DNA of 64,000 bases. Origin: JALOLV01 sp046295175. Its GTDB lineage: Bacteria; Bacteroidota; Bacteroidia; Cytophagales; Spirosomataceae. The stretch covers positions 186,001-250,000 of the forward strand of contig JBKBNY010000003.1 in the NCBI GenBank assembly GCA_046295175.1, in the 5' to 3' direction. A program made the position numbers and the translations under genes. Shown one piece after another: positions 53,121 to 60,731 of the stretch. Position 1 is the first letter of the stretch. The number at the start of each line of letters is the position of its first letter. A model generated the notes under the pieces. That model did not search any database. It worked only from the letters and a program-made list of their open reading frames with translations, and had not been told where the DNA came from.

Positions 53121-53138
53121 CAAATATAAACAAATATA
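53121..53138 (-). promoter_or_regulatory. Two overlapping -7 elements before the DUF349 gene
   Basis: CAAATATA occurs at 53121-53128 and 53131-53138 on the plus strand, reading TATATTTG twice on the minus strand. Neither has a TTG at the ideal distance. The leader would be ~90 nt to the start at 53024. Confidence 0.4.
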
Positions 53139-53232
53139 TTTGTCGTAAAATTTTATTTTATGTTGATTTTATCGCAAAAATCGTAAAATAATATAATAAT
53201 ACTACTAAAATTTTTAATTCTTGTTCAGATTT

Positions 53233-54312
53233 CTATCTATCGGTCATTAGCTTTGGTCTTACTCTTGTTCGATTCGCCACTTCATCGCATCGGAAACAAT
53301 CAGGCATTTCAAGAGGCTCATATGCTGGGAAAGGCTTCGGAAAGGCCAATTTTCGGTCAATATACGTTATCAATTCAGAAACATCACTCGCACTAAAATA
53401 ACCCAAGGCCTCTTCGGTTGGGTCGCTGATACATTCGATATTCCCCCTGATACTTTTAGGATTAACGTCAAAAAGCCCTCCAGTATTTTCTGCTTGCTGT
53501 TTTAAAGTTTGCCAAAAAGTAAAAATTTCTTCTGAGATTGAATATTGTTTGATTGCCAGATAATATGGGTCTTGACTATCGTAAGGTACTCTTGCCAAAA
53601 GTTGCCTTTTTAGGGTTTTTCCGTTAATAAATTGGTCAGATGCAATGGGTTGGCAGTCGCGGCAGATTGTAAACTCGAAGCAATCTTGGCAACACTTATA
53701 AGCATAAATGTACGGAGAATTAGATAAGGAGGTAAATTGGCAATAAACGAGTTTTTTCCAGTGGGTTGAATTCCATTGATAAAATTCATTGGCCTCTGGT
53801 GAATCATTAACATCGGTAAAAATCAAAAATTCTCCGATAGGATTCCCAAATTGTTGAGGCAGATAACGGAATTCTTGATAGATTTTTTCTAATTTAGGCA
53901 CGGGCCTTACTTTTTCGAGTTTTGAACGATACCTTTTGCCGTTTTCGGTTTCTACATAAAGTTGATAAGAATAACCAACTTTTGCCTGAAATTTGTCTTT
54001 TGACCGATAGTCATACCCAAACGGAGCTTTGGCAGAAGCCACAGGTTTTCTATCATCTATAAAATCGTAGCGGTTGCCTTTGTCGTCGATGACCCATACT
54101 TTGGCGTTTTTGACGACCGGACTAAAATTGTTGGTGGTAGAATTATAGGCGGCATCGAAGGTTAAATCTACCCATTGGTAGTCGAATTCGGTCGTAATTC
54201 TCGATTCGATTACTAATCTTTGCTTATCGGCTTTTAGTTTAGGGTCGAACACATCAATGCAAGATATTGCCGTAAATAGCAAGCTGCAAAGTGCGAAAAT
54301 AGCTTTTTTCAT
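53233..54312 (-). CDS. DUF4249-family outer-membrane lipoprotein
   Basis: A 359-residue lipoprotein with a lipobox ending at Cys18 (LLFTAISCIDVFDPKL). The body matches DUF4249, a Bacteroidota family often encoded next to TonB-dependent receptors (LVIESRITTEFDYQWVDLTF; C-terminal Cys-rich block YKCCQDCFEFTICRDCQP). No such receptor is adjacent here. The start at 54312 is chosen because it gives the signal peptide; the longer frame upstream adds 46 residues without one. It is divergent from the DUF2177 gene. Confidence 0.82.
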   Translation of the reverse strand: MKKAIFALCSLLFTAISCIDVFDPKLKADKQRLVIESRITTEFDYQWVDLTFDAAYNSTTNNFSPVVKNAKVWVIDDKGNRYDFIDDRKPVASAKAPFGYDYRSKDKFQAKVGYSYQLYVETENGKRYRSKLEKVRPVPKLEKIYQEFRYLPQQFGNPIGEFLIFTDVNDSPEANEFYQWNSTHWKKLVYCQFTSLSNSPYIYAYKCCQDCFEFTICRDCQPIASDQFINGKTLKRQLLARVPYDSQDPYYLAIKQYSISEEIFTFWQTLKQQAENTGGLFDVNPKSIRGNIECISDPTEEALGYFSASDVSELITYIDRKLAFPKPFPAYEPLEMPDCFRCDEVANRTRVRPKLMTDR

Positions 54313-54472
54313 AAGTGTGCAAGTAAGATTATCTACAAGCTGTTTTGTGTAAAAAGTAAAAATACAATTAGATTTTGAAGTGTTGATGTGTTTTACTGAT
54401 TTTACCGAAAATTTAGGGATATTTATAAACCAATTGTTTAATTTTAACAATAATTACCAAATTCTCAACCCA

Positions 54473-54874
54473 ATGAAAATACTAATACACTTCATACTTA
54501 CGCTGGTTGTTTACAGCCTTTTAGATTTAGCATTTATCAATCTGTTTGCCAAAGAGTTTATTCAAAAGCAAGTAGGGGAAATGCTTGCACCCACTGCCGA
54601 TTTGAAAGCGGCGGTGGTATTCTATCTCATATTTATAATAACGCTCTTGTATTTTTGTGTTTACCCAGCCTACGAAACCAGAAGTGTGATGAAATCAATC
54701 ATCAGCGGAGCTTTATTTGGCTTGGTAACTTACGGAACTTACGAATTAGTCAATAAATCGCTCTTGGCAAATTGGCCAATTCAAATGGTGATTGTAGATA
54801 TGATTTGGGGTGTTTTTGTAGGTACAACCGTCAGTTGGGCAAGTTATCAGATAATGGGTTTGCTCAAGATGTAA
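54473..54874 (+). CDS. DUF2177-family membrane protein
   Basis: A 133-residue protein with four predicted membrane segments (ILIHFILTLVVYSLLDLAFI; VVFYLIFIITLLYFCVYP; IISGALFGLVTYGTYELV; MVIVDMIWGVFVGTTVSW). It matches DUF2177, a family of unknown function. The ATG at 54473 is preferred over an upstream in-frame start because it begins the first membrane helix. It ends at a copy of the palindromic repeat family (54901-54945). Confidence 0.85.
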   Translation: MKILIHFILTLVVYSLLDLAFINLFAKEFIQKQVGEMLAPTADLKAAVVFYLIFIITLLYFCVYPAYETRSVMKSIISGALFGLVTYGTYELVNKSLLANWPIQMVIVDMIWGVFVGTTVSWASYQIMGLLKM

Positions 54875-54900
54875 AATAATTAATTGACGGCAAATTATTA

Positions 54901-54945
54901 TTTGTGACACGGTCGTATTCTACCGAAAACAAACCGTGCCACAAA
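54901..54945. repeat. Palindromic repeat, copy B
   Basis: Arms TTTGTGACACGGT (54901-54913) and ACCGTGCCACAAA (54933-54945) pair with one mismatch. It lies between the convergent DUF2177 and folE genes and shares the CGTGnCACGG core with copies A (39034) and C (59391). It has no T-run, so it is a repeat more than a terminator. Confidence 0.8.
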
Positions 54946-54953
54946 GAGAAGAT

Positions 54954-55652
54954 TTATCCAATATATTTCAAGAATTCGGCACGGGTGGCTTCTTCTTGGA
55001 ACTTCCCACCATAGAAACTCGTAATCGTCGATGATGTATCGTCTTTTACACCACGCGATGCCACACACAAGTGCTTTGCATCAATCATTACGGCTACATC
55101 TTGCGTTTGTAAAACTTTTTGTAATTCTTTAGCAATCTGCATCGTGAGGCGTTCTTGTACTTGTGGACGCTTGGCAAAATGCTGCACGATTCTGTTGAGT
55201 TTTGAAAGCCCAATTACTTTACCATTGGCAATGTACGATACGTGTGCCTTACCGATGATTGGTACGAAGTGGTGTTCGCAGTTTGAGTAAAACGAGATGT
55301 CTTTCTCAACGAGCATTTCGTTATACTGATATTTATTATCAAAAAGTGCGATTTTAGGCATATTTTTAGGGTCTAAGCCACTGAAAATCTCCTTCACATA
55401 CATTTTTGCTACTCTTTTGGGTGTTCCTTTGAGCGAATCATCGGTCAAATCCAAGCCCAAAGTTTCCATTATTTGTCTGAAATGGTATTCGATTTGAGCA
55501 ATCTTTTCGTCATCGTTCATTTCAAAAGCATCGGCTCGCATCGGGGTATCTACCGACGTACTGATGTGTTCGTCTCCGATTTCATCATCTGTAAATACAA
55601 GCGTATCTTCGTCAATCAAAAGGGTATTCAACAAAGTTTCGTTCGGTTTCAT
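54954..55652 (-). CDS. folE: GTP cyclohydrolase I
   Basis: A 232-residue enzyme with the FolE core from ~residue 60: EKIAQIEYHFRQIMETLG, YSNCEHHFVPIIGKAHVSY with zinc Cys-His, GLSKLNRIVQHFAKRPQVQE, and HLCVASRGVKDDTSST. An N-terminal extension of ~50 acidic residues precedes it. It converts GTP to dihydroneopterin triphosphate. It overlaps queD by 41 nt (55612-55652), so the two are translationally linked. The likely joint product feeds queuosine or biopterin-like synthesis, with folate as an alternative. Confidence 0.93.
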   Translation of the reverse strand: MKPNETLLNTLLIDEDTLVFTDDEIGDEHISTSVDTPMRADAFEMNDDEKIAQIEYHFRQIMETLGLDLTDDSLKGTPKRVAKMYVKEIFSGLDPKNMPKIALFDNKYQYNEMLVEKDISFYSNCEHHFVPIIGKAHVSYIANGKVIGLSKLNRIVQHFAKRPQVQERLTMQIAKELQKVLQTQDVAVMIDAKHLCVASRGVKDDTSSTITSFYGGKFQEEATRAEFLKYIG

Positions 55653-56034
55653 ATAATCTGATTCGTAAGTCTAAATTGTCTTTAAGTTTGCTTCTTAGTT
55701 TGTCATAAATCACGATAGCGATATTCTCTGCCGATGGATTTAAGTCTTTGAATTCTTCGGTGTCGAGGTTGAGATTTTTGTGGTCGAATTTATCCAAAAC
55801 TTCTACTTTTATTATCTCACTCAGCACTTTCATATCAATTACATAGCCCGATTCGGGGTCAACCTCGCCAATAACTTGTACAATTAGGTCATAATTATGA
55901 CCATGAAAATTGTAATTGTTACACTTGCCATAGACACGCTCGTTCTTCTCATCTGACCAATTTGGGTTGTTCAGACGATGTGCGGCATTGAAATGCTCCT
56001 TACGAAACACCGCAACTCGTTTAGAATTCATCAT
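55612..56034 (-). CDS. queD: QueD / 6-pyruvoyl-tetrahydropterin synthase family protein
   Basis: A 140-residue T-fold enzyme. Zinc-binding histidines and the catalytic Cys are in FNAAHRL and YGKCNNYNFHGHNYDLIV. A further conserved part is DHKNLNLD. QueD makes 6-carboxytetrahydropterin from dihydroneopterin triphosphate for queuosine; PTPS gives biopterin precursors. The family cannot be split with certainty here. The gene is transcribed with folE, which provides its substrate. Translation may start at the second Met. Confidence 0.88.
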   Translation of the reverse strand: MMNSKRVAVFRKEHFNAAHRLNNPNWSDEKNERVYGKCNNYNFHGHNYDLIVQVIGEVDPESGYVIDMKVLSEIIKVEVLDKFDHKNLNLDTEEFKDLNPSAENIAIVIYDKLRSKLKDNLDLRIRLYETERNFVEYPFD

Positions 56035-56397
56035 TCTTTAATGAATTTGGTAAAAATTTAGACGTTTGTAATGATTTGTTGCAACAAGAATAATCTCAAA
56101 CGTAAACTGTGAAATTTCTGAGATTTAGTCTCCAAGTTTAAAAGTCATCTGAAAGGTTGTCAGCAACACTCTTAAACTAAATCAGCGAGTAATAATTTCA
56201 ATTATAATAACATAGGGTGATTCAATAATGTTTGAATTTTGTTTAATATTTTTTCTTAATCGTTAAACAAAATATTTTGAATCTACACATCAATAACAAT
56301 TTAATCTATAAAAAGTTGCAATAAGCAATAGAATCTTGGTTTTGAAACCTTTTGTATGCCGGATTTGTAATTGTGATAAACCTTTAATGATTGGAAT
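56035..56397. other. AT-rich intergenic region between queD and DUF3817
   Basis: About 360 bp. It contains the probable queD promoter (56053-56084) and no open frame of useful length. No repeat or RNA structure stood out. Confidence 0.55.
56053..56084 (-). promoter_or_regulatory. Promoter of queD-folE
   Basis: On the minus strand, TTG (56082-56084), 21 nt, then TAAATTTT (56053-56060), which matches TAnnTTTG except for the last base. It is ~20 nt before the queD start. Confidence 0.45.
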
Positions 56398-56691
56398 ATG
56401 AATGAATTATTGAAAACACAGATTGGAAGATTGCGAGTGATTGGATTTATAGAAGGCGTTTCTTTTTTAGTGATTTTGTTTGTAACGATGCCACTCAAGT
56501 ATATCTGGAACATGCCCGAAGCTAACAAGTTTTTTGGTATGGCTCACGGATTACTATTTATATTGTATGTTTTGATGGTGATTCAGGTAAAAATCGAACA
56601 GAACTGGAGCGGTAAAAAAACTGCCTTGGCTCTGATAGCTTCGGTGATTCCGTTTGGGACTTTTTGGGCCGATAAGAAATTGTTTAGGTGA
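56398..56691 (+). CDS. DUF3817-family membrane protein
   Basis: A 97-residue protein with three membrane segments and the DUF3817 pattern: LRVIGFIEGVSFLVILFVTM, GMAHGLLFILYVLMVIQV, ALIASVIPFGTFWADKKLF. The function is unknown. It stands alone between queD and the toxin-antitoxin-like pair. Confidence 0.88.
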   Translation: MNELLKTQIGRLRVIGFIEGVSFLVILFVTMPLKYIWNMPEANKFFGMAHGLLFILYVLMVIQVKIEQNWSGKKTALALIASVIPFGTFWADKKLFR

Positions 56692-56723
56692 ATTGATTTC
56701 TTTGCAACCATCAGAACTTAAGT

Positions 56724-56754
56724 TTGGCATTTGACATAAAAAGTTGTTATTTTG
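56724..56754 (+). promoter_or_regulatory. Promoter of the toxin-antitoxin-like pair
   Basis: TTG (56724-56726), 20 nt, then TTATTTTG (56747-56754), one base from TAnnTTTG. The predicted start of transcription is ~56761, so an in-frame ATG at 56744 is unlikely and 56774 is the start used. Confidence 0.55.
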
Positions 56755-56773
56755 CTCAATAAATTTATTAACT

Positions 56774-56998
56774 ATGCTTAACGAAAAACAGATTGATTTT
56801 TTAGAGAAGCAGATACCTATCATGGCAGAATATGCTACGAAGCAGGCATATATTGAAACACTGGCTTCGGGTGATAAAGTAATGATAGCTGAAAATGGAA
56901 ATCTTGTAGAGATTTATCCTGATGGTAGCCGAAAAATTGTAAAAAAAATTGCCAAACCAATAAAAGTTACCCAAAGTAGTTTTAAGATAAAATCATAA
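56774..56998 (+). CDS. Small protein, probable partner/antitoxin of the zeta-like toxin
   Basis: A 74-residue protein starting MLNEKQIDFLEKQIPIMAEY and ending in a basic tail (SRKIVKKIAKPIKVTQSSFK). No known antitoxin fold is certain. It overlaps the next gene by 1 nt (TAATG at 56996-57000), so the two are translationally coupled. This layout and the small size suggest the antitoxin or modulator of a zeta-type toxin. A promoter lies just upstream. Confidence 0.6.
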   Translation: MLNEKQIDFLEKQIPIMAEYATKQAYIETLASGDKVMIAENGNLVEIYPDGSRKIVKKIAKPIKVTQSSFKIKS

Positions 56999-57711
56999 TG
57001 GCTAAGCAAAGACTTAGAATGTTTGCAGGCCCAAATGGCTCTGGTAAAAGTACAATTAAATCGGTCATTCCCTCAAATCTCTTGGGTCTTTATTTGAATC
57101 CAGACGAAATTGAAAAAGAGGTAAAATTGAATGGAGGGTACAATTTTTCGAGTTTTAATATTGAATTTACTCAATCTGAAATCAATTCTTTTTTTAGTGA
57201 ACATCCATTGAGTAGTAGAGTTATACCAAAATATGAAATAAGGTGTAGTGATAAATTTGTTAATTTTACTTACTTTGATTCATATCTGAGTGCTATTCTA
57301 ACAGACTTTTTTCGGAGTTTATTTTTAGCTAATGGCATTTCATTCACTTTTGAAACAGTAATGTCATCTCCCGACAAAATCAAAATTCTACAGAAAGCCA
57401 AGCAATTAGGTTACAGAACCTACCTCTATTTTATTGCAACCGAAGACCCTTTGATTAATCTACTTCGTATTGAACATAGAGTAAAGGTTGGTGGGCATAA
57501 CGTACCATCCGAAAAAATTAAAGAAAGATATTTTCGTTCTTTGGAGTTATTGGCAGATGCTATTAAATATTCGAATCGAGCATTTATTTTTGATAATTCG
57601 AGTGAATCAAAGATTTGGATTTCTGAAATTATTGATGGTAAAGAAATTCAAATCATGACAGACACAATCCCTGTCTGGTTTAAGAAGTACGTTTTAGATA
57701 AATTAACATAA
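56998..57711 (+). CDS. Zeta-toxin-like ATPase/kinase
   Basis: A 237-residue P-loop protein of the zeta toxin/predicted ABC-type ATPase group. The Walker A AGPNGSGKST is at 10-19. The NPDEIEKE motif near residue 34 and ISFTFETVMSSPDKI near ~120 match zeta-like kinases, which phosphorylate UDP-sugar precursors in Gram-positives. Many Bacteroidota relatives are less studied and may act otherwise. It overlaps its small partner gene by 1 nt and is followed 3 nt later by the ettA gene, so all three may be on one transcript. Confidence 0.8.
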   Translation: MAKQRLRMFAGPNGSGKSTIKSVIPSNLLGLYLNPDEIEKEVKLNGGYNFSSFNIEFTQSEINSFFSEHPLSSRVIPKYEIRCSDKFVNFTYFDSYLSAILTDFFRSLFLANGISFTFETVMSSPDKIKILQKAKQLGYRTYLYFIATEDPLINLLRIEHRVKVGGHNVPSEKIKERYFRSLELLADAIKYSNRAFIFDNSSESKIWISEIIDGKEIQIMTDTIPVWFKKYVLDKLT

Positions 57712-57714
57712 AAC

Positions 57715-59379
57715 ATGAGCGAACAGATTATCTTTTCGATGGAGCGTGTGAGTAAAATCATTCCTCCGAACAAACAAATCCTGAAAAACATTTACCTTTC
57801 ATTTTTCTACGGTGCCAAAATCGGTGTTTTGGGTTTGAATGGTGCCGGTAAATCCACCCTTCTGCGGGTGATTGCGGGTATCGACAAAAACATCAATGGC
57901 GAAGTGGTTTTTTCGCCCGGTTACTCGGTCGGAATGCTCGAACAAGAACCAAAACTTGACCCTACCAAAACCGTACGAGAGGTTGTCGAAGAAGGTGTTC
58001 AGGAAATTGTAGATTTATTGAAAGAATTTGACGAAATCAATAACGCTTTTGCGGAACCCGATGCCGATTTTGATAAATTATTGGAACGCCAAGGTGTAGT
58101 GCAAGAAAAACTCGACCAATTTGATGCGTGGGAACTTGATACTCGCCTCGAACGTGCAATGGACGCTCTCCGTTGTCCGCCTTCGGATGCTCTGATTGAA
58201 AACCTTTCGGGTGGAGAAAAACGCCGAGTGGCTCTTTGCCGTTTACTGCTCAAGCAACCCGATGTATTATTGCTCGATGAGCCTACCAACCACCTCGATG
58301 CAGAGTCGGTGCTTTGGCTCGAAGAGCATTTGCGTCAATACAAAGGAACGGTTATTGCTGTAACCCACGACCGTTATTTCTTGGACAATGTGGCGGGATG
58401 GATTTTGGAATTGGATAGAGGAGAGGGGATTCCGTGGAAAGGAAATTATTCGTCTTGGTTGGAGCAAAAAGAAGCTCGATTAGCAAAAGAAGAGAAATCA
58501 GAATCGAAACGCCAAAAGACGCTTCAACGAGAATTGGAATGGGTACGTATGGCACCGAAGGCACGTCAGGCAAAATCAAAAGCTCGTTTGGCGGCCTATG
58601 ACCGTATGCTCGGCGAAGATGTAAAAGAGAGAGACGAGAAGTTAGAATTGTATATTCCGCCAGGACCACGATTGGGTAATAAAGTGATTGAGGCCAAAGG
58701 AGTTAAAATGGGCTTCGGCGATAGATTACTTTACGAAGATTTGAATTTCTCGCTTCCACAAAACGGAATCGTTGGTATCATTGGTCCAAATGGTGCTGGT
58801 AAAACGACTTTGTTTAAGCTAATTACTGGTCAATTACAACCTTTGGCGGGTACTTTTGAAGTGGGCGAAACCGTGAAATTATCGTATGTTGACCAAGAAC
58901 ATAATCAACTCGATGCTAATAAATCGGTTTATGAGATGATTTCGGGAGGAAACGACTGGGTTATGCTCGGAAACCGTCAAGTAAATGCTCGTGGATACGT
59001 GAGTCGATTCAATTTTCAGGGAGCAGACCAAGAGAAAAAAGTGGGGAATCTTTCGGGTGGAGAGCGAAACCGCGTGCATTTGGCAATGATGCTCAAAGAA
59101 GGCGGAAACCTTTTGCTTTTGGATGAACCTACCAACGACTTGGACGTAAACACACTTCGTGCATTAGAAGAAGGTCTCGAAAACTTTGCGGGTTGTGCCG
59201 TGGTTATTTCTCACGACCGTTGGTTTTTAGACCGTATCGCTACGCACATTTTGGCTTTTGAGGGCGATTCGCAGGTTTATTGGTTTGAAGGTAACTTCTC
59301 AGAATACGAAGAAAACCGCCGTAAACGCCTCGGAACAGAGGTTGCCCCTACCAGAATTAAGTATAAGAAATTGGCGTAG
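57715..59379 (+). CDS. ettA: Energy-dependent translational throttle protein EttA
   Basis: A 554-residue ABC-F protein with two ATPase domains. Walker A loops are GLNGAGKST and GPNGAGKTT, signatures LSGGEKRRVALC and LSGGERNRVHLA, and acidic switches LLDEPTNHLD and LLDEPTNDLD. The linker between the domains carries the arm and charged linker of EttA (LAKEEKSESKRQKTLQRELE). EttA binds the ribosomal E site and gates entry into elongation by ADP/ATP ratio. It starts 3 nt after the toxin-like gene and ends at copy C of the palindromic repeat. Confidence 0.95.
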   Translation: MSEQIIFSMERVSKIIPPNKQILKNIYLSFFYGAKIGVLGLNGAGKSTLLRVIAGIDKNINGEVVFSPGYSVGMLEQEPKLDPTKTVREVVEEGVQEIVDLLKEFDEINNAFAEPDADFDKLLERQGVVQEKLDQFDAWELDTRLERAMDALRCPPSDALIENLSGGEKRRVALCRLLLKQPDVLLLDEPTNHLDAESVLWLEEHLRQYKGTVIAVTHDRYFLDNVAGWILELDRGEGIPWKGNYSSWLEQKEARLAKEEKSESKRQKTLQRELEWVRMAPKARQAKSKARLAAYDRMLGEDVKERDEKLELYIPPGPRLGNKVIEAKGVKMGFGDRLLYEDLNFSLPQNGIVGIIGPNGAGKTTLFKLITGQLQPLAGTFEVGETVKLSYVDQEHNQLDANKSVYEMISGGNDWVMLGNRQVNARGYVSRFNFQGADQEKKVGNLSGGERNRVHLAMMLKEGGNLLLLDEPTNDLDVNTLRALEEGLENFAGCAVVISHDRWFLDRIATHILAFEGDSQVYWFEGNFSEYEENRRKRLGTEVAPTRIKYKKLA

Positions 59380-59390
59380 TTTAAATAAAA

Positions 59391-59445
59391 CCGTGACACG
59401 GCTGAGTCTTTAACATCAGAGATTCAAGCCGTGCCACGGATTTTT
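59391..59445. repeat. Palindromic repeat, copy C, probable bidirectional terminator
   Basis: Arms CCGTGACACGGCT (59391-59403) and AGCCGTGCCACGG (59427-59439) pair with one mismatch. A T-run follows on the plus strand. It lies between the convergent ettA and sdpI genes and shares the core with copies A and B; it also shares TTAACATC in the loop with copy A. Confidence 0.85.
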
Positions 59446-59449
59446 ACCT

Positions 59450-60103
59450 TCAAGCTATTTTCTGGTACGAAAAGTAAGAGTAAGCATACGCCGCTATGGT
59501 GCTGCCAAATGAAAAGACAAAGAATATAAGCGAACTCAGCGGAAAACCCTCAAAATTGGCAGTAATAGGCATGGCGAGCGTTATCAAGAAACCGACGATT
59601 CCACCTAAAAACCATACTTTCCCCGTCCATTTATGAGTCATTTTCCAAACTTCTTCACTTTTGCGAGTCCAGATATTCAAAATTCCAAAAACTTCATTTT
59701 GTTTGATGGTGAGCATATAATTACCCATCCATGCAAAGAGTAGAAAACCCGCTCCGCTCGTCCAATTTACCAAAATTTCTCTCTCGACATTGATAAAACC
59801 ATAGCGTACAAAAAGCATTAATCCCATAAAAAAAGTACTAACCAGAGCTACACCAAGTCGAATCTTTTGATGGCGGACTTGCGTATTTTCATTAAAAACA
59901 TCTTGCTTGCTTAGGTGCAATCGTTGCCTTGCCCAAAACGAAAAGTTGATGATTATCAATATAGCTATTGGTATCAATTGGCTTTGCCATTCGATATTTG
60001 GGAATATTCGCTGAAATACTAACAAAATTATCATCGGCAGAGCAATCAAAAGCCAAATGATGCCTTCGGTGGTTGTAATGCTTGGTCGGTTCATAGTTTT
60101 CAA
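59450..60103 (-). CDS. SdpI-family membrane immunity-type protein
   Basis: A 217-residue protein with about six membrane segments. It has the SdpI mark NEVFGILNIWTRKSEEVWKM with a WTGK-type follow-up (variant of the usual GIRTxxT..NxxxWxxTH). In Bacillus, SdpI protects against the toxin SdpC and also signals to SdpR. No sdpC or sdpAB gene is in the window. It follows the SdpR-type repressor gene (27-nt gap) and ends at the palindromic repeat. Confidence 0.85.
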   Translation of the reverse strand: MKTMNRPSITTTEGIIWLLIALPMIILLVFQRIFPNIEWQSQLIPIAILIIINFSFWARQRLHLSKQDVFNENTQVRHQKIRLGVALVSTFFMGLMLFVRYGFINVEREILVNWTSGAGFLLFAWMGNYMLTIKQNEVFGILNIWTRKSEEVWKMTHKWTGKVWFLGGIVGFLITLAMPITANFEGFPLSSLIFFVFSFGSTIAAYAYSYFSYQKIA

Positions 60104-60130
60104 GAGTTAAAATTGAGAACTTACCACAAT

Positions 60131-60451
60131 TTATGGATTGTGTGTTTTGACTTGTAATCGGATTTTGGGCTTAACAGGAGACTCTTCGGATTTAGTAGCG
60201 GGGCGAAACTGCATAAACCACGACATGATTTCGTCCATGACGGTCATGTTTAGTGAATAATATATAAATTGTCCTTTTTTGACAGATACTACTAAATCGG
60301 CTTGTTTGAGGAGGTCTAAATGGTGCGAGATACTCGGTTTGGTCATGTCAAAACGGTCGGCAATATCGCCAGCGGTCATATCTCCCTCTTTCAGCATTTC
60401 GAGGATTTCTCTACGAGTATTGTCATTTAAGGCACGAAAAAAGTTATTCAT
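60131..60451 (-). CDS. sdpR: SdpR-like ArsR-family autorepressor
   Basis: A 106-residue winged-HTH protein of the ArsR/SdpR branch: FFRALNDNTRREILEMLKEG, GDIADRFDMTKPSISHHLDL, and a wing VSVKKGQFIYYSLN. No metal-binding cysteines are seen. In Bacillus, SdpR represses sdpRI and is held at the membrane by SdpI when the toxin is present. Here two matching palindromes lie upstream, one over the predicted promoter, fitting autorepression. A strong hairpin is in the leader. Confidence 0.9.
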   Translation of the reverse strand: MNNFFRALNDNTRREILEMLKEGDMTAGDIADRFDMTKPSISHHLDLLKQADLVVSVKKGQFIYYSLNMTVMDEIMSWFMQFRPATKSEESPVKPKIRLQVKTHNP

Positions 60452-60481
60452 ACTTTATCTCGATTAATGGTTTCGTAGAAG

Positions 60482-60508
60482 TTTGGTTCTGCCAGCAGCA
60501 GAACCAAA
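60482..60508 (-). other. Strong hairpin in the sdpR leader
   Basis: Perfect 11-bp arms TTTGGTTCTGC (60482-60492) and GCAGAACCAAA (60498-60508) with a 5-nt loop, ~30-57 nt before the sdpR start codon and inside its transcript. No T-run follows directly on the minus strand. It may control stability or translation of the sdpRI mRNA. Confidence 0.7.
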
Positions 60509-60573
60509 TCTTGTCTGATTTACCGTAATTATGCTTTTGACATAAAACTTGTTAAGTTGAACATTTGTTAAAT

Positions 60574-60593
60574 ATTTAGACAAATGTCTAAAT
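60574..60593. promoter_or_regulatory. Operator palindrome 1 for SdpR
   Basis: ATTTAGACAAATGTCTAAAT is an 8-4-8 palindrome. It overlaps the -7 element of the predicted sdpR promoter (60581-60588), so binding would block RNA polymerase. A near-identical site lies at 60627-60646. Confidence 0.75.
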
Positions 60594-60611
60594 AAAAATA
60601 ATACATGTCAA
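60581..60611 (-). promoter_or_regulatory. Promoter of sdpR-sdpI
   Basis: On the minus strand, TTG (60609-60611), 20 nt, then GACATTTG (60581-60588), one base from TAnnTTTG. It gives a leader of ~120 nt before the start codon at 60451. Confidence 0.6.
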
Positions 60612-60626
60612 GTGTTTTGTTTAAAT

Positions 60627-60646
60627 ATTTAGATAAATGTCTAAAT
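60627..60646. promoter_or_regulatory. Operator palindrome 2 for SdpR
   Basis: ATTTAGATAAATGTCTAAAT, one base different from operator 1. It lies just upstream of the -33 element. The centres of the two sites are 53 bp apart, about five helical turns. Confidence 0.7.
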
Positions 60647-60731
60647 GATTTTTGTAAAATACTGATAGTGAGTGTTTTATAATTATTTTATAAGGCGTTT
60701 TTTTATTTTTTAGACGAATATGAATTGGATT

